NCBI RefSeq assembly: GCF_016889705.1
Contig: NZ_CP069526.1
Span: forward strand, 7,575,001-7,639,000
Reading direction: 5' to 3'
Length of the DNA stretch: 64,000 nucleotides
Source: Amycolatopsis sp. FDAARGOS 1241
GTDB lineage: Bacteria; Actinomycetota; Actinomycetes; Mycobacteriales; Pseudonocardiaceae
A program made the position numbers and the translations under genes. Of this stretch, positions 54,249 through 63,445 are shown piece by piece (the first letter of the stretch is position 1; the number at the start of each line of letters is the position of its first letter). Under the pieces are notes generated by a model. It was given only the letters and a program-made list of their open reading frames with translations. It had not been told where the DNA came from and searched no databases.

Positions 54249-55070
54249 TCAGGGCATCGCTGGACCCCGGCGCGGGCCCACGGCAGCACCGGCGACCACG
54301 AGCACGGCACCGGCGACGAGCAGGATCGGGCCGATCCCGAGCTGCGAGAAGCTGCCCCAGTACATCGTCGCGATGCCGGCGAGGTGCAGCACGAGCATCA
54401 CGGTCGCGCGGCCGCCGAACACCGCGCGGTACCACCAGAAGTTCGCGCGCGTGAGGTCGCGGCTGCGGATCCCGCTGAGCAGGAAGGCCGAGCGCTTCGC
54501 GCGCAGCCCCCCGAGCGTCCACGGCAGTACGGAGACCGCGGTGGCGGCTGTGATGATGAACGCCAGGAAGTGCACGTAGGCCGCGGCGAACCCGTCCGCA
54601 CCGACCTCGCTGACGCGCTTGAACAGGTCGAGGAACGACATCGTCACCGACTGGCTGCCGTTGGTGAAGGTGATCCACGGCAGGGCGAACAGCGCGACGA
54701 GCTCCAGGACGACACCCAGGATCGCCGGGGCCGCGGCCCAGCCGGCCAGGGTGAGCGGGCCGGCCGCCGGGCGCTGCTGCGGCGGGAAACCCTGCTGCTG
54801 GGAATACTGCTGTGCGGGCGCGCCCCACTGAGGCTCACCCGGCTGCGCTGGGTGACCCGGCCGTCCGGGCCGGGCGAACCCCCGGGGCGAACCCGGCTGC
54901 GGGTGGCCCGGCTGGGCGAAACCCTGCGGTGACCCGGCCTGGTACGCCGGTCGCTGCGGCTGCCCCTGCTGCGGGAAGCCCTGCGGCGAACCCGGCTGCT
55001 GCGGAGAGCTTTGCTGCGGGTAGCCCTGCGGAACTCCCTGCTGCGACTGCTGGCCCCCTGGGTGGCTCAT
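54249..55070 (-). CDS. membrane protein with Pro/Gln/Gly-rich repeat N-terminus
   Basis: A 273-residue protein. The first 90 residues are low complexity, with repeats such as [26 protein letters not shown] and [14 protein letters not shown]. Four transmembrane helices follow: [58 protein letters not shown] and [19 protein letters not shown]. Such disordered tails are frequent in actinobacterial membrane proteins and may bind partners or condense. The ATG at 55070 precedes [17 protein letters not shown]. No function is recognised. It follows a cluster of decayed lipid and ketone genes on the same strand. Confidence 0.8.
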   Translation of the reverse strand: MSHPGGQQSQQGVPQGYPQQSSPQQPGSPQGFPQQGQPQRPAYQAGSPQGFAQPGHPQPGSPRGFARPGRPGHPAQPGEPQWGAPAQQYSQQQGFPPQQRPAAGPLTLAGWAAAPAILGVVLELVALFALPWITFTNGSQSVTMSFLDLFKRVSEVGADGFAAAYVHFLAFIITAATAVSVLPWTLGGLRAKRSAFLLSGIRSRDLTRANFWWYRAVFGGRATVMLVLHLAGIATMYWGSFSQLGIGPILLVAGAVLVVAGAAVGPRRGPAMP

Positions 55071-55111
55071 GATCGGAGATGGTAACCGCCCGCGGGTGAT
55101 CCCACCGTTCG

Positions 55112-55452
55112 TCAGCTCAGCGGCTTGTCGAGCACCGCCTTCAGGTCGGTGGACGTGTCGATCGAGTACTTGCCGTGGTAGCGGCCCATCCCGTTTTCCC
55201 CACCGGGCCGTTCTCCTGGACCACATCGGCTTCGGCGACGGCCGTGGCGAGGTCGGGTTCGAAGCTCACGGTGAGGTTGTCGGCGGGCAGGCCCAGCTCC
55301 CGCAACGCCGGTGCCGGCTCCGCGAGCCCGACGCCCACGGTGTCCTGGATGCCCGGCGCCGGATCGCTGATCGTCACGTCCAGCCCGCGCGCGGCCATGA
55401 GACCCGCCCCGGACACGCCGATGACCCCGCCGCCGACGACCGTCACCTTCAT
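55112..55452 (-). pseudogene. 3-hydroxyacyl-CoA dehydrogenase N-terminus fused to aldehyde dehydrogenase C-terminus
   Basis: The first part (from ATG 55452) is MKVTVVGGGVIGVSGAGLMA then ARGLDVTISDPAPGIQDTVG and [15 protein letters not shown]. This is the NAD-binding start of a 3-hydroxyacyl-CoA dehydrogenase. At about 55205 it runs, in a shifted frame, into [20 protein letters not shown] then AVLDKPLS, the typical end of an aldehyde dehydrogenase. Everything between is missing. The fusion lies in GGAGAACGGCCCGGTGGGGAAAACGG-like sequence, where both genes carry a similar GGxGAAxACGG-type stretch. Confidence 0.75.
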
Positions 55453-56194
55453 CGCGTTCCCCTCGAGCCAGGTAGTCGTGGACGGCCGCGGCTCGGCCGA
55501 GCGTGAGGTCGGTGAGCAGGTGGCTCGCCGACACGATCTCGAGCACCGGCAGGTCGGCCGGCGGCGCGACCGCGTGGGGCACGGGGTGCAGGCGTGCGGG
55601 CCCGGTCCACGCCCCCTTGATCGTCACGTCGCTGATCCGGCTCCGGGCCAGTTCGCAGATGCGGGGGCTGCCGTCGTAGCCGGGCACGATCTTGAGCATG
55701 AACGAGGGCGCGGTCAGCTCGGCGCGCGCCCGCTCCTCGTCGAGCGCGCGGTGCTAATAGCCCATCGTGGCCGGCGCGACCCGGATCGAACCGTAGTGGA
55801 GAGCGCCGACGAGCGTGTCGGAAGCGGTGTACAGTCGCGGCTTGCCGAGCTTCTTCGGGTACGCCGCGACCTCGCGGCCGCTCGCGATGGCGGGCGGGCT
55901 GTCGACGTCCATGCCGAGAGTGACCTCGCCGGCCTCGTCGCCGTGGCGGACCAGCGCGACCTGGCCGGATTCGGTGCAGTCGCCGAGCCCGGTCACGTCG
56001 GGCATGCGCAGCACCTCGAACCGGACCAGCGGCTCGTCGACCACCAGCGGCTCAGGCACGAGCGCCCGCAGCGCCACCGGATCCGTCCGGTACGTGATGT
56101 TCAGGTACTCCGGCTCGGTGAACCGGTACGGCCCGCGCGGGAACGCCGGCGCGGCCAGGGGCGTGGTGATGCTGGGCGAGGACCTCGTCCTCAC
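55453..56194 (-). pseudogene. acetoacetate decarboxylase family gene with in-frame TAG
   Basis: It starts near 56194 and reads PYRFTEPEYLNITYRTDPVA, EPLVRFEVLRMPDVTGLGDC, AAYPKKLGKPRLYTASDTLV and ALHYGSIRVAPATMGY. A TAG at 55754-55756 follows, and the same frame continues HRALDEERARAELTAPSFML, KIVPGYDGSPRICELARSRI and DLPVLEIVSASHLLTDLTLG. The catalytic-type Lys would be in the PKKLGKP segment. The single stop replaces a Lys codon (AAG to TAG) by comparison with the family. The stop at the natural end is also lost, so the frame runs into the dehydrogenase remnant. Confidence 0.8.
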
Positions 56195-56301
56195 GCATGA
56201 GCGACTTCCCGCAAGATCACGAACCGGAATCTACCTGCGGTTTTCGGCCGCCGCATCTCGCCGGGGTTGTCCCCGGGGCGGGCGTCCGGTGTGATGGCGC
56301 G

Positions 56302-57063
56302 ATGGCGTGCGGGTTCGACTACGACGGCGAAATGCGGCGCTACCAGCCGCGGCTGCGGGAAGCCCTGGCCGTCGGCCCGGACGACGTGGTGCTCGACATC
56401 GGCTGCGGCAGCGGCACGACGACCCGGGAGGTCGCCCGGCTCGCGACCAGGGGCAGCGCGGTCGGTGTCGACGTTTCGCCCGAGCGGCTGGCGGTGGCCC
56501 GGCGCGACGCCCCGGCCAACGCGAGCTTCGTGCGGGCGGACGCGCAGGTGCACCCGTTCCCACCCGCGCGGTTCACCCTGGCGTTCAGCCGATACGGCAC
56601 GATGTTCTTCGCCGATCCGGCGGCGGCGTTCGCGAACATCGGCCGCGCGGTGCGGCCTGGTGCGCGGTTCGTGCAGCTGGTCTGGCAGGGCTCGGCCCGG
56701 CAGGAGTGGGTGACGGAGATCCGCCGCGCGCTGGCCGACGGCGCGCCCGTGGCCGGGGACGAGAGCGCGTTCTCGCTGGGTGACCCCGCCGTGGTCACGG
56801 AGTTGTTGACCACGGCGGGGTTCATCGGCGTCGGCGTCACCGACCTGTCCGAGCCGATCTGGTACGGCCCGGACCCCGACGCCGCCGTCGAGGCCGTGCT
56901 GCCGCTACGCCTGACGCGAGACGTGCTCGATCAGCTGGCCGGGGCCGACCGCGAACGCGCCTTCGACCGGCTGCGGGCCGTCATGGCCGCACACCACACC
57001 GCGGACGGTGTGTGGTTCGGCTCGCGGTCGTGGCTCGTCACCGCGCGAGGAGGTGGCGGCTGA
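56302..57063 (+). CDS. class I SAM-dependent methyltransferase
   Basis: A 253-residue methyltransferase: VVLDIGCGSGTTTREVARLA is motif I, VGVDVSPERLAVARRDAP gives the acidic ribose contact, then FSRYGTMFFADPAAAFANIG and RAVRPGARFVQLVWQ. ATG 56302 precedes MACGFDYDGEMRRYQPRLRE; the frame is open to 56197 but non-homologous. SD is weak. It resembles ubiquinone/menaquinone-type or trans-aconitate-type methyltransferases, with substrate unknown. It converges with the hydrolase pseudogene, their ends overlapping by 26 bases. Confidence 0.87.
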   Translation: MACGFDYDGEMRRYQPRLREALAVGPDDVVLDIGCGSGTTTREVARLATRGSAVGVDVSPERLAVARRDAPANASFVRADAQVHPFPPARFTLAFSRYGTMFFADPAAAFANIGRAVRPGARFVQLVWQGSARQEWVTEIRRALADGAPVAGDESAFSLGDPAVVTELLTTAGFIGVGVTDLSEPIWYGPDPDAAVEAVLPLRLTRDVLDQLAGADRERAFDRLRAVMAAHHTADGVWFGSRSWLVTARGGGG

Positions 57064-57757
57064 AGAACCGGACCGCGCTGTCGGCTTCGAAGCGCGGCAG
57101 CTACTTGTGCTTGCCCGCGTTGGCGTGCAACGTCTTCTCCGGTGAGGCGAAGGCGTCGAACAACGCGAGGGCGGATTCGCGCGGGATGTGCTCGTCGTCC
57201 CACTGGATGTCGAACTCGATCGGCACGGTGATCTGCTTGGCGAGCTCGACCAGCGATTCCGGCCAGAACTGGCCCAGCACCGCGGCCGTGATCCGGGGTT
57301 CGGCGGCCACCAGCGGCACGCCGATCGCGGTGCCCATGTTGATGCCGTAGTAGCCGACCGGGCCGGGAACCTCCTCCAGCAGGGCGTCGAGCGCCACCCG
57401 GTATTCCGGCACGGCTTGCTCCGCGAGCAGGCCGTTGTACCGGACGACGATCGGGCCGACCGGCTCGCCCGTCGCCATGGCCTGCTGCATCGCGGCGATC
57501 TCACGGTCGTCGTCGGCCGTGCGGGGCCGGTCGCCGTGACCGGGTGCGTCGAGCACGGCCACGGAGAAGCCCGCGGCCAGCAGGAGCTGCGCGCGACCGG
57601 TCATGGCCGGCGCCTTCTTGTGCGTGCCGCCGCCGTGGCCCATCAGGACCAGCGGGCCGGCGCCCGCCGCGGGCGTCCAGAGGACGCCGGGGACCGCACC
57701 GACGGTGAAGTCGCGTTCGACGACACCGTCCGTCGAGGTTTCAGAAGCGAAGTACAT
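57038..57757 (-). pseudogene. dienelactone-hydrolase-like alpha/beta hydrolase with in-frame TAG
   Basis: The frame from ATG 57757 encodes GPLVLMGHGGGTHKKAPAMT, FSVAVLDAPGHGDRPRTADD, then GPVGYYGINMGTAIGVPLVA with the nucleophile position as Asn (GINMG instead of GxSMG), and FDIQWDDEHIPRESALALFD. At 57101-57103 a TAG stops it at NAGKHK, but the same frame continues LPRFEADSAVRFFSRHLLAR to a TGA at 57038, as in full-length relatives. It may still fold, lacking 20 C-terminal residues. Asn at the nucleophile position suggests altered activity regardless of the stop. Confidence 0.7.
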
Positions 57758-57896
57758 GGCCTGCCGCCTTTCGAGAATGCCTTACGGCGCTCCCGGCGGC
57801 ACCTGTCGCCCAACCGCGACCACGAGGGGGAGCACCCACATCGATGAACTGAACACGGGTCCCACCTCCTCGAGCCGAATCACGGTCGAGGCGACA

Positions 57897-58855
57897 CTAC
57901 CGACCCCGGCGTCCTCCGGCCAGCTCTTTTCGCTCAGAGCCCGGCAGGCCGTCGGGCGTGCCCACCCCCGTCGGCGCGTCGTAGCCGGGCGACGCACAGG
58001 TAATCGCCGCCGCCCTTGACGCCGCCGCAAAGGCGGTTGTTGGTGCCGTCGGTGACGTCGAAGAAGTGCGCCGCACCGGCGTACAGCGTGGCGGCGGTGG
58101 TCGTGCCCGCGTGCCCGGCCCGCGCGATCAGGCCGGCGACGAACGGCGCCGACGCGCTCGTGCCGTCGGCCGTGCCCCAGCCGCCCGCGCCGGGGAAGTG
58201 GATCGCCAGCTGCCCGGCGGCCGCCGCCACGTCGGCGACCGTCCGATTGCGACAGTGCGAATCCTGCTGCCACGCGGGTTTCGCGACGTACGCCGAGCAG
58301 CCGCTGCCCCCGGGCGACCACGCCGACTCGGCGAAGCCGCGCGCGGACGAGTCGCGCGTGAGCGTCGTGCCGCCCACGGCCACCGCGTCCGGCAGCACGG
58401 CCGGAAAGCTCGCCGCGGTGTAGCCGGCGTCGCCCGCCGACACGACGGTCGTGACACCCGGGTGGGGGTAGCTGCTCGCCGACGCCGGCGAGACACCGCT
58501 TTCGCGTCCGCCATGGCTGTTGGTCACGATCTTCGCGCCCAGCCGCACCGCGGTGTCCTCCGTGGCCGCCGGATCCGGGAAGTTCGGGCTGTCCCCTCGA
58601 CCACGAGGAGCCGGCACGACGAGCAGGCCACCGACGCCATCGAGACGTCCAGCGTGGCCTCCAGGTTCCAGCCGAATTGGCTGACCGGCAGGGGCCCCGC
58701 GGCACCTTCGTGGTTCACCTCGCGGAAGCAGCCGGTGTCCGAAGTGCACGGTGGCAACCCGTACTGCGCCCGGTAGGTGGCGAGGTCCTGCTCCGCGACC
58801 CCTGCCCTGTCACGACGAGCGCCGCGACCCCCAGGACGGTCAAAGGCTTCCGCAC
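57897..58855 (-). pseudogene. secreted S53-like serine protease, frameshifted
   Basis: The GTG at 58855 with GGAGG opens a signal peptide (RKPLTVLGVAALVVTGQG). After a frame change it reads LATYRAQYGLPPCTSDTGCF and WNLEATLDVSMASVACSSC with the Glu/Asp pair. After another change near 58595 come AVRLGAKIVTNSHGG, TTVVSAGDAGYTAASFPAVL with the oxyanion Asp and WGTADGTSASAPFVAGLIAR with an intact Ser. The end DAPTGVGTPDGLPGSERK is out of frame again and stops at TAG 57897. It lacks the long pro-domain seen in the other sedolisin gene. All catalytic residues remain, so only indels disable it. Confidence 0.8.
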
Positions 58856-58950
58856 ACACACCTCCAGGTGGTAACGATCACCCGCTACCTACGTGAAAGG
58901 TGCGGCGGAGGTTCTGCCGCCGTTTCGAATTGCTCAGTTCAGCCCAGCAC

Positions 58951-60411
58951 TCAGGCGGGCTCGACGACGTAGTCCGCCAGCCGGACGCGCCGCGTCCGGC
59001 GCCAGAACTCGACGGTGCCGGCGGGCCACAGGACGGTGTTGCGGCCCGACCGCGGGTCCTGGTACCAGCTGCGGCAGCCGCCCGTCTGCCAGACCGTGTG
59101 GGCCAGGCGCGAATCGAGCCAGTCGTTGAAGGCGGACTGGACCTCCGGGCGCACCTCGAACGACTTCGAGCGGCGCAGGCGGCGCAGGGCGGCGAGCACG
59201 TAGGACGCCTGCGCTTCGATCATGAAGACCTGGGAGTTGTGCCCCAGTCCCGTGTTCGGGCCGACCATGAGGAACAGGTTGGGGAACCCCGCGACGGTCG
59301 TGCCGAGGTAGGCCTGGTTGCCGCCGCGCCACGCGTCGGCGAGGGTGCGGCCGCCGCGGCCCACGACGTCGAAGCGGATGGTGTGCTGGGTGTCGAAACC
59401 CGTGCCGTAGACGAGAACGTCGGCGGGGACGGCCGTCCCGTCGGAGGAGACGACGGCGTCCGGCTGCACCGAAGCGACCCCGCCGGAAACCACGCTGACG
59501 TGCGGTCGCGACAGCGCCGGGTACCACGTGCTGGAGATCAGCAGGCGTTTGCAGCCGATCGTGTAGTCCGGCGTGAGCCGCGCGCGCAGCTCCTCGTCCG
59601 GCACCTGCTTGCGCAGCAACCGCCGCGCGAGGTCAGCGGTGCGCTGCATCGCCGCGGGGTCCGCGACGAACCCGACGGCGCGCTTCTCGTGGATCCAGTA
59701 CAGCCGGTCGCGCACGTACCAGCGGTAGGGCGGGAACCAGCGTGCCCAGAACTTGTGCCGGGCGTCGAACGCGCGGTCGGCTTTCGGCACGATCCAGGGC
59801 GGCGTCCGCTGGAACACCGTCAGCGCCGCAACCCGGTCGACGATCGCCGGCACGAACTGGATCGCACTCGCGCCCGTGCCGATCACCGCGACACGCTTGC
59901 CGGTGAGGTCGACGTCGTGGCGCCACCGCGCGGAGTGGAACACCTCGCCGCGGAACGACTCCACGCCCGGCAGCTCCGGCACCGCCGGGAAGTGCAACGG
60001 GCCGACGGCCGACACGACGAACCGCGCGCGGTAGGTCTCCCCCGTCGCGGTGGTCACGTCCCAGCGCCCGGCCGCTTCGTCCCACGAAGCGCGCGTGACG
60101 CGCTGCCCGAACCGCAGCCGGTCGAGCAGCTTGCGCCGGCGCGCGACATCGTGCAGGTACTCCAGGATCTCCGGCTGGCCCGCGAACAGCCTCGTCCAGT
60201 CGGGTTTCTGCGCGAACGAGTACGAATACAGCGGCGCCGGGATGTCGCAGCCACAGCCGGGGTACGTGTTGTCGCGCCAGGTGCCGCCGAGGTCTTCGGC
60301 GGCTTCGAGGACGCGGAACGAGCGGAAGCCCGCCTTGTCGAGCCGCGCGGCGACGCCGAGCCCGCTGAACCCGGCGCCGATCACCACGATGTCGACGTGC
60401 TCAGCCGGCAT
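58951..60411 (-). CDS. flavin-containing monooxygenase (Baeyer-Villiger type)
   Basis: A 486-residue class B monooxygenase that inserts oxygen next to a ketone or oxidises a heteroatom, using FAD and NADPH. The FAD motif is VIGAGFSGLGVAARLDKAGF; CGCDIPAPLYSYSFAQKPDW follows. The Baeyer-Villiger fingerprint FxGxxxHxxxW is present as FRGEVFHSARW, then the NADPH motif RVAVIGTGASAIQFVPAI. The ATG at 60411 overlaps the ligase stop by 11 bases. It is the last gene of the TetR-controlled operon. A ketone made by the SDR and an acid activated by the ligase would fit a ketone or side-chain catabolic route. Confidence 0.92.
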   Translation of the reverse strand: MPAEHVDIVVIGAGFSGLGVAARLDKAGFRSFRVLEAAEDLGGTWRDNTYPGCGCDIPAPLYSYSFAQKPDWTRLFAGQPEILEYLHDVARRRKLLDRLRFGQRVTRASWDEAAGRWDVTTATGETYRARFVVSAVGPLHFPAVPELPGVESFRGEVFHSARWRHDVDLTGKRVAVIGTGASAIQFVPAIVDRVAALTVFQRTPPWIVPKADRAFDARHKFWARWFPPYRWYVRDRLYWIHEKRAVGFVADPAAMQRTADLARRLLRKQVPDEELRARLTPDYTIGCKRLLISSTWYPALSRPHVSVVSGGVASVQPDAVVSSDGTAVPADVLVYGTGFDTQHTIRFDVVGRGGRTLADAWRGGNQAYLGTTVAGFPNLFLMVGPNTGLGHNSQVFMIEAQASYVLAALRRLRRSKSFEVRPEVQSAFNDWLDSRLAHTVWQTGGCRSWYQDPRSGRNTVLWPAGTVEFWRRTRRVRLADYVVEPA

Positions 60412-61873
60412 CCGCGAGCTCCCGCTTGAGGACCTTGCCCGACGGGTTGCGCGGCAGCTCGGTGACGAACCGCCACTCCACCGGCACCTTGTAGTCCGCC
60501 AGGAGCTTCGCCGCGTGCTCGCGCAGGCTCTCCTCGGACGGCGTGTGCCCGGGCCGCGGCACCACGACAGCGCGCACGCGTTCGTCGAAGATCGGGTCGG
60601 GCACGCCGATCACGGCGACCTCGGCGACGTCGGGGTGCTGCGCGAGCGCGCTCTCGACCTCGAGGCTGTAGATGTTCTCGCCGCCGCGGATGATCATGTC
60701 CTTGAGCCGGTCGAGCACGCGGACGAATCCGTCGGCGTCGATCGAGCCCACGTCGCCCGTGTGCAGCCAGCCGTCGACGAACGTCTCGGCCGTGGCCTGC
60801 GCGTTGCCCCAGTAACCGGCGACGACCACAGGCCCGCGCACGCACAGCTCGCCGACGGTGTCCCGCAGATCGCGCGGCGGCTCGCCGGGCAGCGCGATCG
60901 CGACCTCGACGCCGTCGACGACCGGCCCGACGCTCCACGCGTGGCTCTTGTACTCGGCACCCGCGGTGTAGGTGACGATCGACGTCGCTTCCGTGAGGCC
61001 CCAGACGTTGCCCAGCACCAGATCCGGCAACTGCTCGGCGACCTGCGCCGGGAACGACTCGGGCACCGGCGACCCGCCCATCACGAACAGCCGCAGCGAC
61101 GAGAGGTCCGCTCCGGCATCGTCCGCCTTCAGCAGGATGAGCCGCAGCATCGCCGCGACGCCCGCGAAGAACGTGATGCGCTCGGCGGCGATGAGCGCCA
61201 CGACCGTCTCCGCCTTGAACGCCGGCGCGAACACGCAGCACGCCCCGTTGGCGAGGAACCCGACGAACTGCGAAACGATCGCGGTGGCGTGGAACATCGG
61301 CGCGGCGACGAGGGTGCGTTCGCCGGGAGCGGCGCCGAGGCGGTCGCGCACGGTACCGGCGTTGAACATCAGGTTGGCGTGCGTCTGCATCGCGCCCTTG
61401 GGCCGGCCGGTGGTGCCGGACGTGTACAGCAGGTGCGCGACGTCGCCAGGCTCGCGCTGCCGGCCCGGCTGGGCGGCGGGGTCGGCGGTTTCGCCCGTGT
61501 CGGCCGTGAGCACGGCCGCGTCGATGGTCGGCGCACCCGGCAGGTCGCGGTCGGTGAGCACGAGCTTCGCTTCGCTGTCGCCGAGCACGTGGTCGATCTC
61601 GGGGCGGGTGAAGCGCGTGTTCACGAGTACTGCGATGGCGCCCGCGAGCTGCACGCCGAAGTAGCCGACGGCGTACTGCCAACCGTTGGGCAGCAGAATC
61701 GCGACGCGGTCGCCGGGTTCGACGCCGAGCTCACGCAACCGCGTCGAGACCACGGCGGCGCGGCGGACCATTTCGCCGTGGGAGAGACGGAGTTCGCCGT
61801 CGACGAGGGCCTCGCTCGGCCCGTGTCTCTCGGCGACGGCGAGCAGCATGGCGGGCAAGGTGGTGGGGGACAT
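60401..61873 (-). CDS. AMP-forming acyl-CoA ligase (long/medium-chain type)
   Basis: A 490-residue ANL ligase. P-loop LLYTSGTTGRPKGAMQTHAN near residue 162; VWGLTEATSIVTYT near 290; GELCVRGPVVVAGYWGNAQA; DGWLHTGDVGSIDADGFVRV; hinge MIIRGGENIYSLEVESALAQ; and the catalytic Lys in RNPSGKVLKRELA. The ATG at 61873 lies in a GGGGGACATG context, 17 bases after the SDR stop. It overlaps the monooxygenase start, so translation is coupled. Chain length is not evident; FadD3/FadD-like steroid or fatty-acid ligases are closest in style. Confidence 0.92.
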   Translation of the reverse strand: MSPTTLPAMLLAVAERHGPSEALVDGELRLSHGEMVRRAAVVSTRLRELGVEPGDRVAILLPNGWQYAVGYFGVQLAGAIAVLVNTRFTRPEIDHVLGDSEAKLVLTDRDLPGAPTIDAAVLTADTGETADPAAQPGRQREPGDVAHLLYTSGTTGRPKGAMQTHANLMFNAGTVRDRLGAAPGERTLVAAPMFHATAIVSQFVGFLANGACCVFAPAFKAETVVALIAAERITFFAGVAAMLRLILLKADDAGADLSSLRLFVMGGSPVPESFPAQVAEQLPDLVLGNVWGLTEATSIVTYTAGAEYKSHAWSVGPVVDGVEVAIALPGEPPRDLRDTVGELCVRGPVVVAGYWGNAQATAETFVDGWLHTGDVGSIDADGFVRVLDRLKDMIIRGGENIYSLEVESALAQHPDVAEVAVIGVPDPIFDERVRAVVVPRPGHTPSEESLREHAAKLLADYKVPVEWRFVTELPRNPSGKVLKRELADAG

Positions 61874-61890
61874 GCGAGATCTCCTGGCGG

Positions 61891-62661
61891 TCAGCGGTAG
61901 AAGCCGCCGCGGGTGAGCCCGGCGCCGCCGTCGAGGCGCAGCGCCTGGCCCGTGGTGTACCCGGCGGCCGGGGAAAGCAGGTAGAGCACGGAGCCGACGA
62001 TTTCGCCGAGCGTCGCGACGCGGCCCATCGGCACGTCGGCGAGCAACCGGTCGCGCGCCGCCGCCGGCATGGCGAGGACCTTGGGCGTCGCGAAGAGGCC
62101 GGGCGCCACCGCGTTCACGCGCACGCCGTCGCCTCCCCACTCCGCGGCGAGCGAACGGGTCAGGCCGAGCACTCCGGCCTTCGCCGCCGCGTACGCCGCC
62201 TGCCCGGGCAACCCGTCTTCGGCGGCGACGGACGACAGGAAGACGATCGCGCCGCGGGATTCCTTCAGCGCCGCGTGCGCCGCCCGGGCGACGACGAACT
62301 GCGCGACGAGGTTGGCGTCCACATCGGACTTGAACGCGCCGAGCGGGAAAGTGCTGGCGCGGTGCACGGTGTCGACCACACCGGCGGCGCCGATCAGGGC
62401 GTCGAGACCGCCGAGGCGTTCAGTCGCCTCGGCGACGGCCTGGGCCGCGGCGGTTTCGTCGGTCAGGTCGGCGGTGAGGTGGTCCGGCGGATGCTCGGTG
62501 TCGCCGGCGTTTCCGGTGGGAGGTGCCACCCGGTCGATGCCGACCACCCGGGTTTCCGCCTGGGTCAACGCCATGACGAGCGCCTGCCCGAGCCCACCGG
62601 CCGCTCCGGTGACCACCACTCGGCTGCCCGGCCGCGGAAGCGGCGACCAGTCCTGTTCCAC
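61891..62661 (-). CDS. short-chain dehydrogenase/reductase (SDR)
   Basis: A 256-residue classical SDR: VVVTGAAGGLGQALVMALTQ (TGxxxGxG), VVGIDRV, LIGAAGVV (NAG variant with AAG), Ser in IVFLSSVAAED, and YAAAKAGVLGLTRSLA (YxxxK). The closing SPAAGYTTGQALRLDGGAGL is typical. GTG 62661 is chosen; the longer frame upstream overlaps the TetR gene. It heads the minus-strand operon with the acyl-CoA ligase and monooxygenase and is divergent from tetR. It likely interconverts an alcohol and ketone for the monooxygenase or ligase. Confidence 0.92.
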   Translation of the reverse strand: MEQDWSPLPRPGSRVVVTGAAGGLGQALVMALTQAETRVVGIDRVAPPTGNAGDTEHPPDHLTADLTDETAAAQAVAEATERLGGLDALIGAAGVVDTVHRASTFPLGAFKSDVDANLVAQFVVARAAHAALKESRGAIVFLSSVAAEDGLPGQAAYAAAKAGVLGLTRSLAAEWGGDGVRVNAVAPGLFATPKVLAMPAAARDRLLADVPMGRVATLGEIVGSVLYLLSPAAGYTTGQALRLDGGAGLTRGGFYR

Positions 62662-62682
62662 CCTTGCCCCACCCTCGCGTGC

Positions 62683-62751
62683 CGATCGATTGATCGACAC
62701 CCAGGTTAGCCACGCGGTGTTCGGCGCGTCAACGTGGCGATCGTACGATCG
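62683..62751. promoter_or_regulatory. two candidate TetR operators in the divergent region
   Basis: CGATCGTACGATCG (62738-62751) is a perfect 14-bp palindrome 46 bases before the TetR start. CGATCGATTGATCG (62683-62696) is a near palindrome 22 bases before the SDR start. Both share the CGATCG half. Their places fit repression of both transcripts by the TetR protein. Confidence 0.65.
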
Positions 62752-62796
62752 GCACGTTCGTCCCTCAGCTCTGCACGTCCGGTCGAGAGGAGCGCC

Positions 62797-63393
62797 GTGG
62801 CCAGGAAGAAGAGCCTCGACGACGGGCCCGCGCTGCGCGGCCTGATCCTCGGGCGCGCGAGCGAGCTCTTCCACGAGCGCGGCTACGGCGCCACATCGAT
62901 CCGGGACATCGCGGACGCCGTCGGCATCTCGTCGTCGACGATGTACCACCACTTCACCAACAAGCAGGACGTGCTGCACGCCATCGTGTCGCGGTTCATG
63001 ACCGACTTCGTCGCCGCGACCGTGCCGGTGCTGCGGGACCGTTCGCTGCCACCGGCCGAACGCATCCGCCGGACCGTGCGCCGGCACCTCGAACTGAGCG
63101 ACGACCGGCGTCCGGAGCTGCTGGTGGGCAACCCCATCCGGTACGCGCTCGACCCCGCACAGCAGGAAGAGGGCATCCGGCTGCAGACCGCCTACCACGA
63201 CGCCGTCCGCGACACGCTCGCCGAAGGCGCCGCCGCCGGCGTCTTCCGCATCGACGACGTCGCCCTCACGACCATGGCGGTACTCGACATGCTCAACGGC
63301 GTGCGCGAGTGGTTTTCCCCCGCCGGCCGGCTGAGCCGCGACGAGCTGGTGACCGCGTACGTCGCGTTGGTCGAGCGGTTGATCGGCGCCTGA
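62797..63393 (+). CDS. TetR-family transcriptional regulator
   Basis: A 198-residue regulator. The N-terminal HTH is LILGRASELFHERGYGATSI then RDIADAVGISSSTMYHHFTN. The C-terminal ligand domain has LRDRSLPPAERIRRTVRRHL and AGVFRIDDVALTTMAVLDML with a TetR_C (KstR2-like) look. GTG 62797 follows GAGAGGAGC. Divergent from SDR/ligase/monooxygenase, with palindromes between. By analogy with KstR2-type regulators of ring degradation, the ligand may be a CoA thioester made by the ligase; this is inference. Confidence 0.92.
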   Translation: MARKKSLDDGPALRGLILGRASELFHERGYGATSIRDIADAVGISSSTMYHHFTNKQDVLHAIVSRFMTDFVAATVPVLRDRSLPPAERIRRTVRRHLELSDDRRPELLVGNPIRYALDPAQQEEGIRLQTAYHDAVRDTLAEGAAAGVFRIDDVALTTMAVLDMLNGVREWFSPAGRLSRDELVTAYVALVERLIGA

Positions 63394-63400
63394 GCCCACG

Positions 63401-63432
63401 CGGAAAGCCCCGGCCGCGGCCGGGGCTTTCCG
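63401..63432. terminator. bidirectional 32-bp perfect palindrome terminator
   Basis: CGGAAAGCCCCGGCCG (63401-63416) is followed directly by its reverse complement (63417-63432), giving a 16-bp perfect stem. It lies between the convergent tetR stop (63393) and hydrolase stop (63446), so it can terminate both. Confidence 0.85.
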
Positions 63433-63445
63433 CTCGTCGCATGCG

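Noticed and set aside
60050..61900. 616-codon plus-strand frame opposite the acyl-CoA ligase
   Set aside because: Antisense shadow; the ligase motifs on the minus strand are complete.
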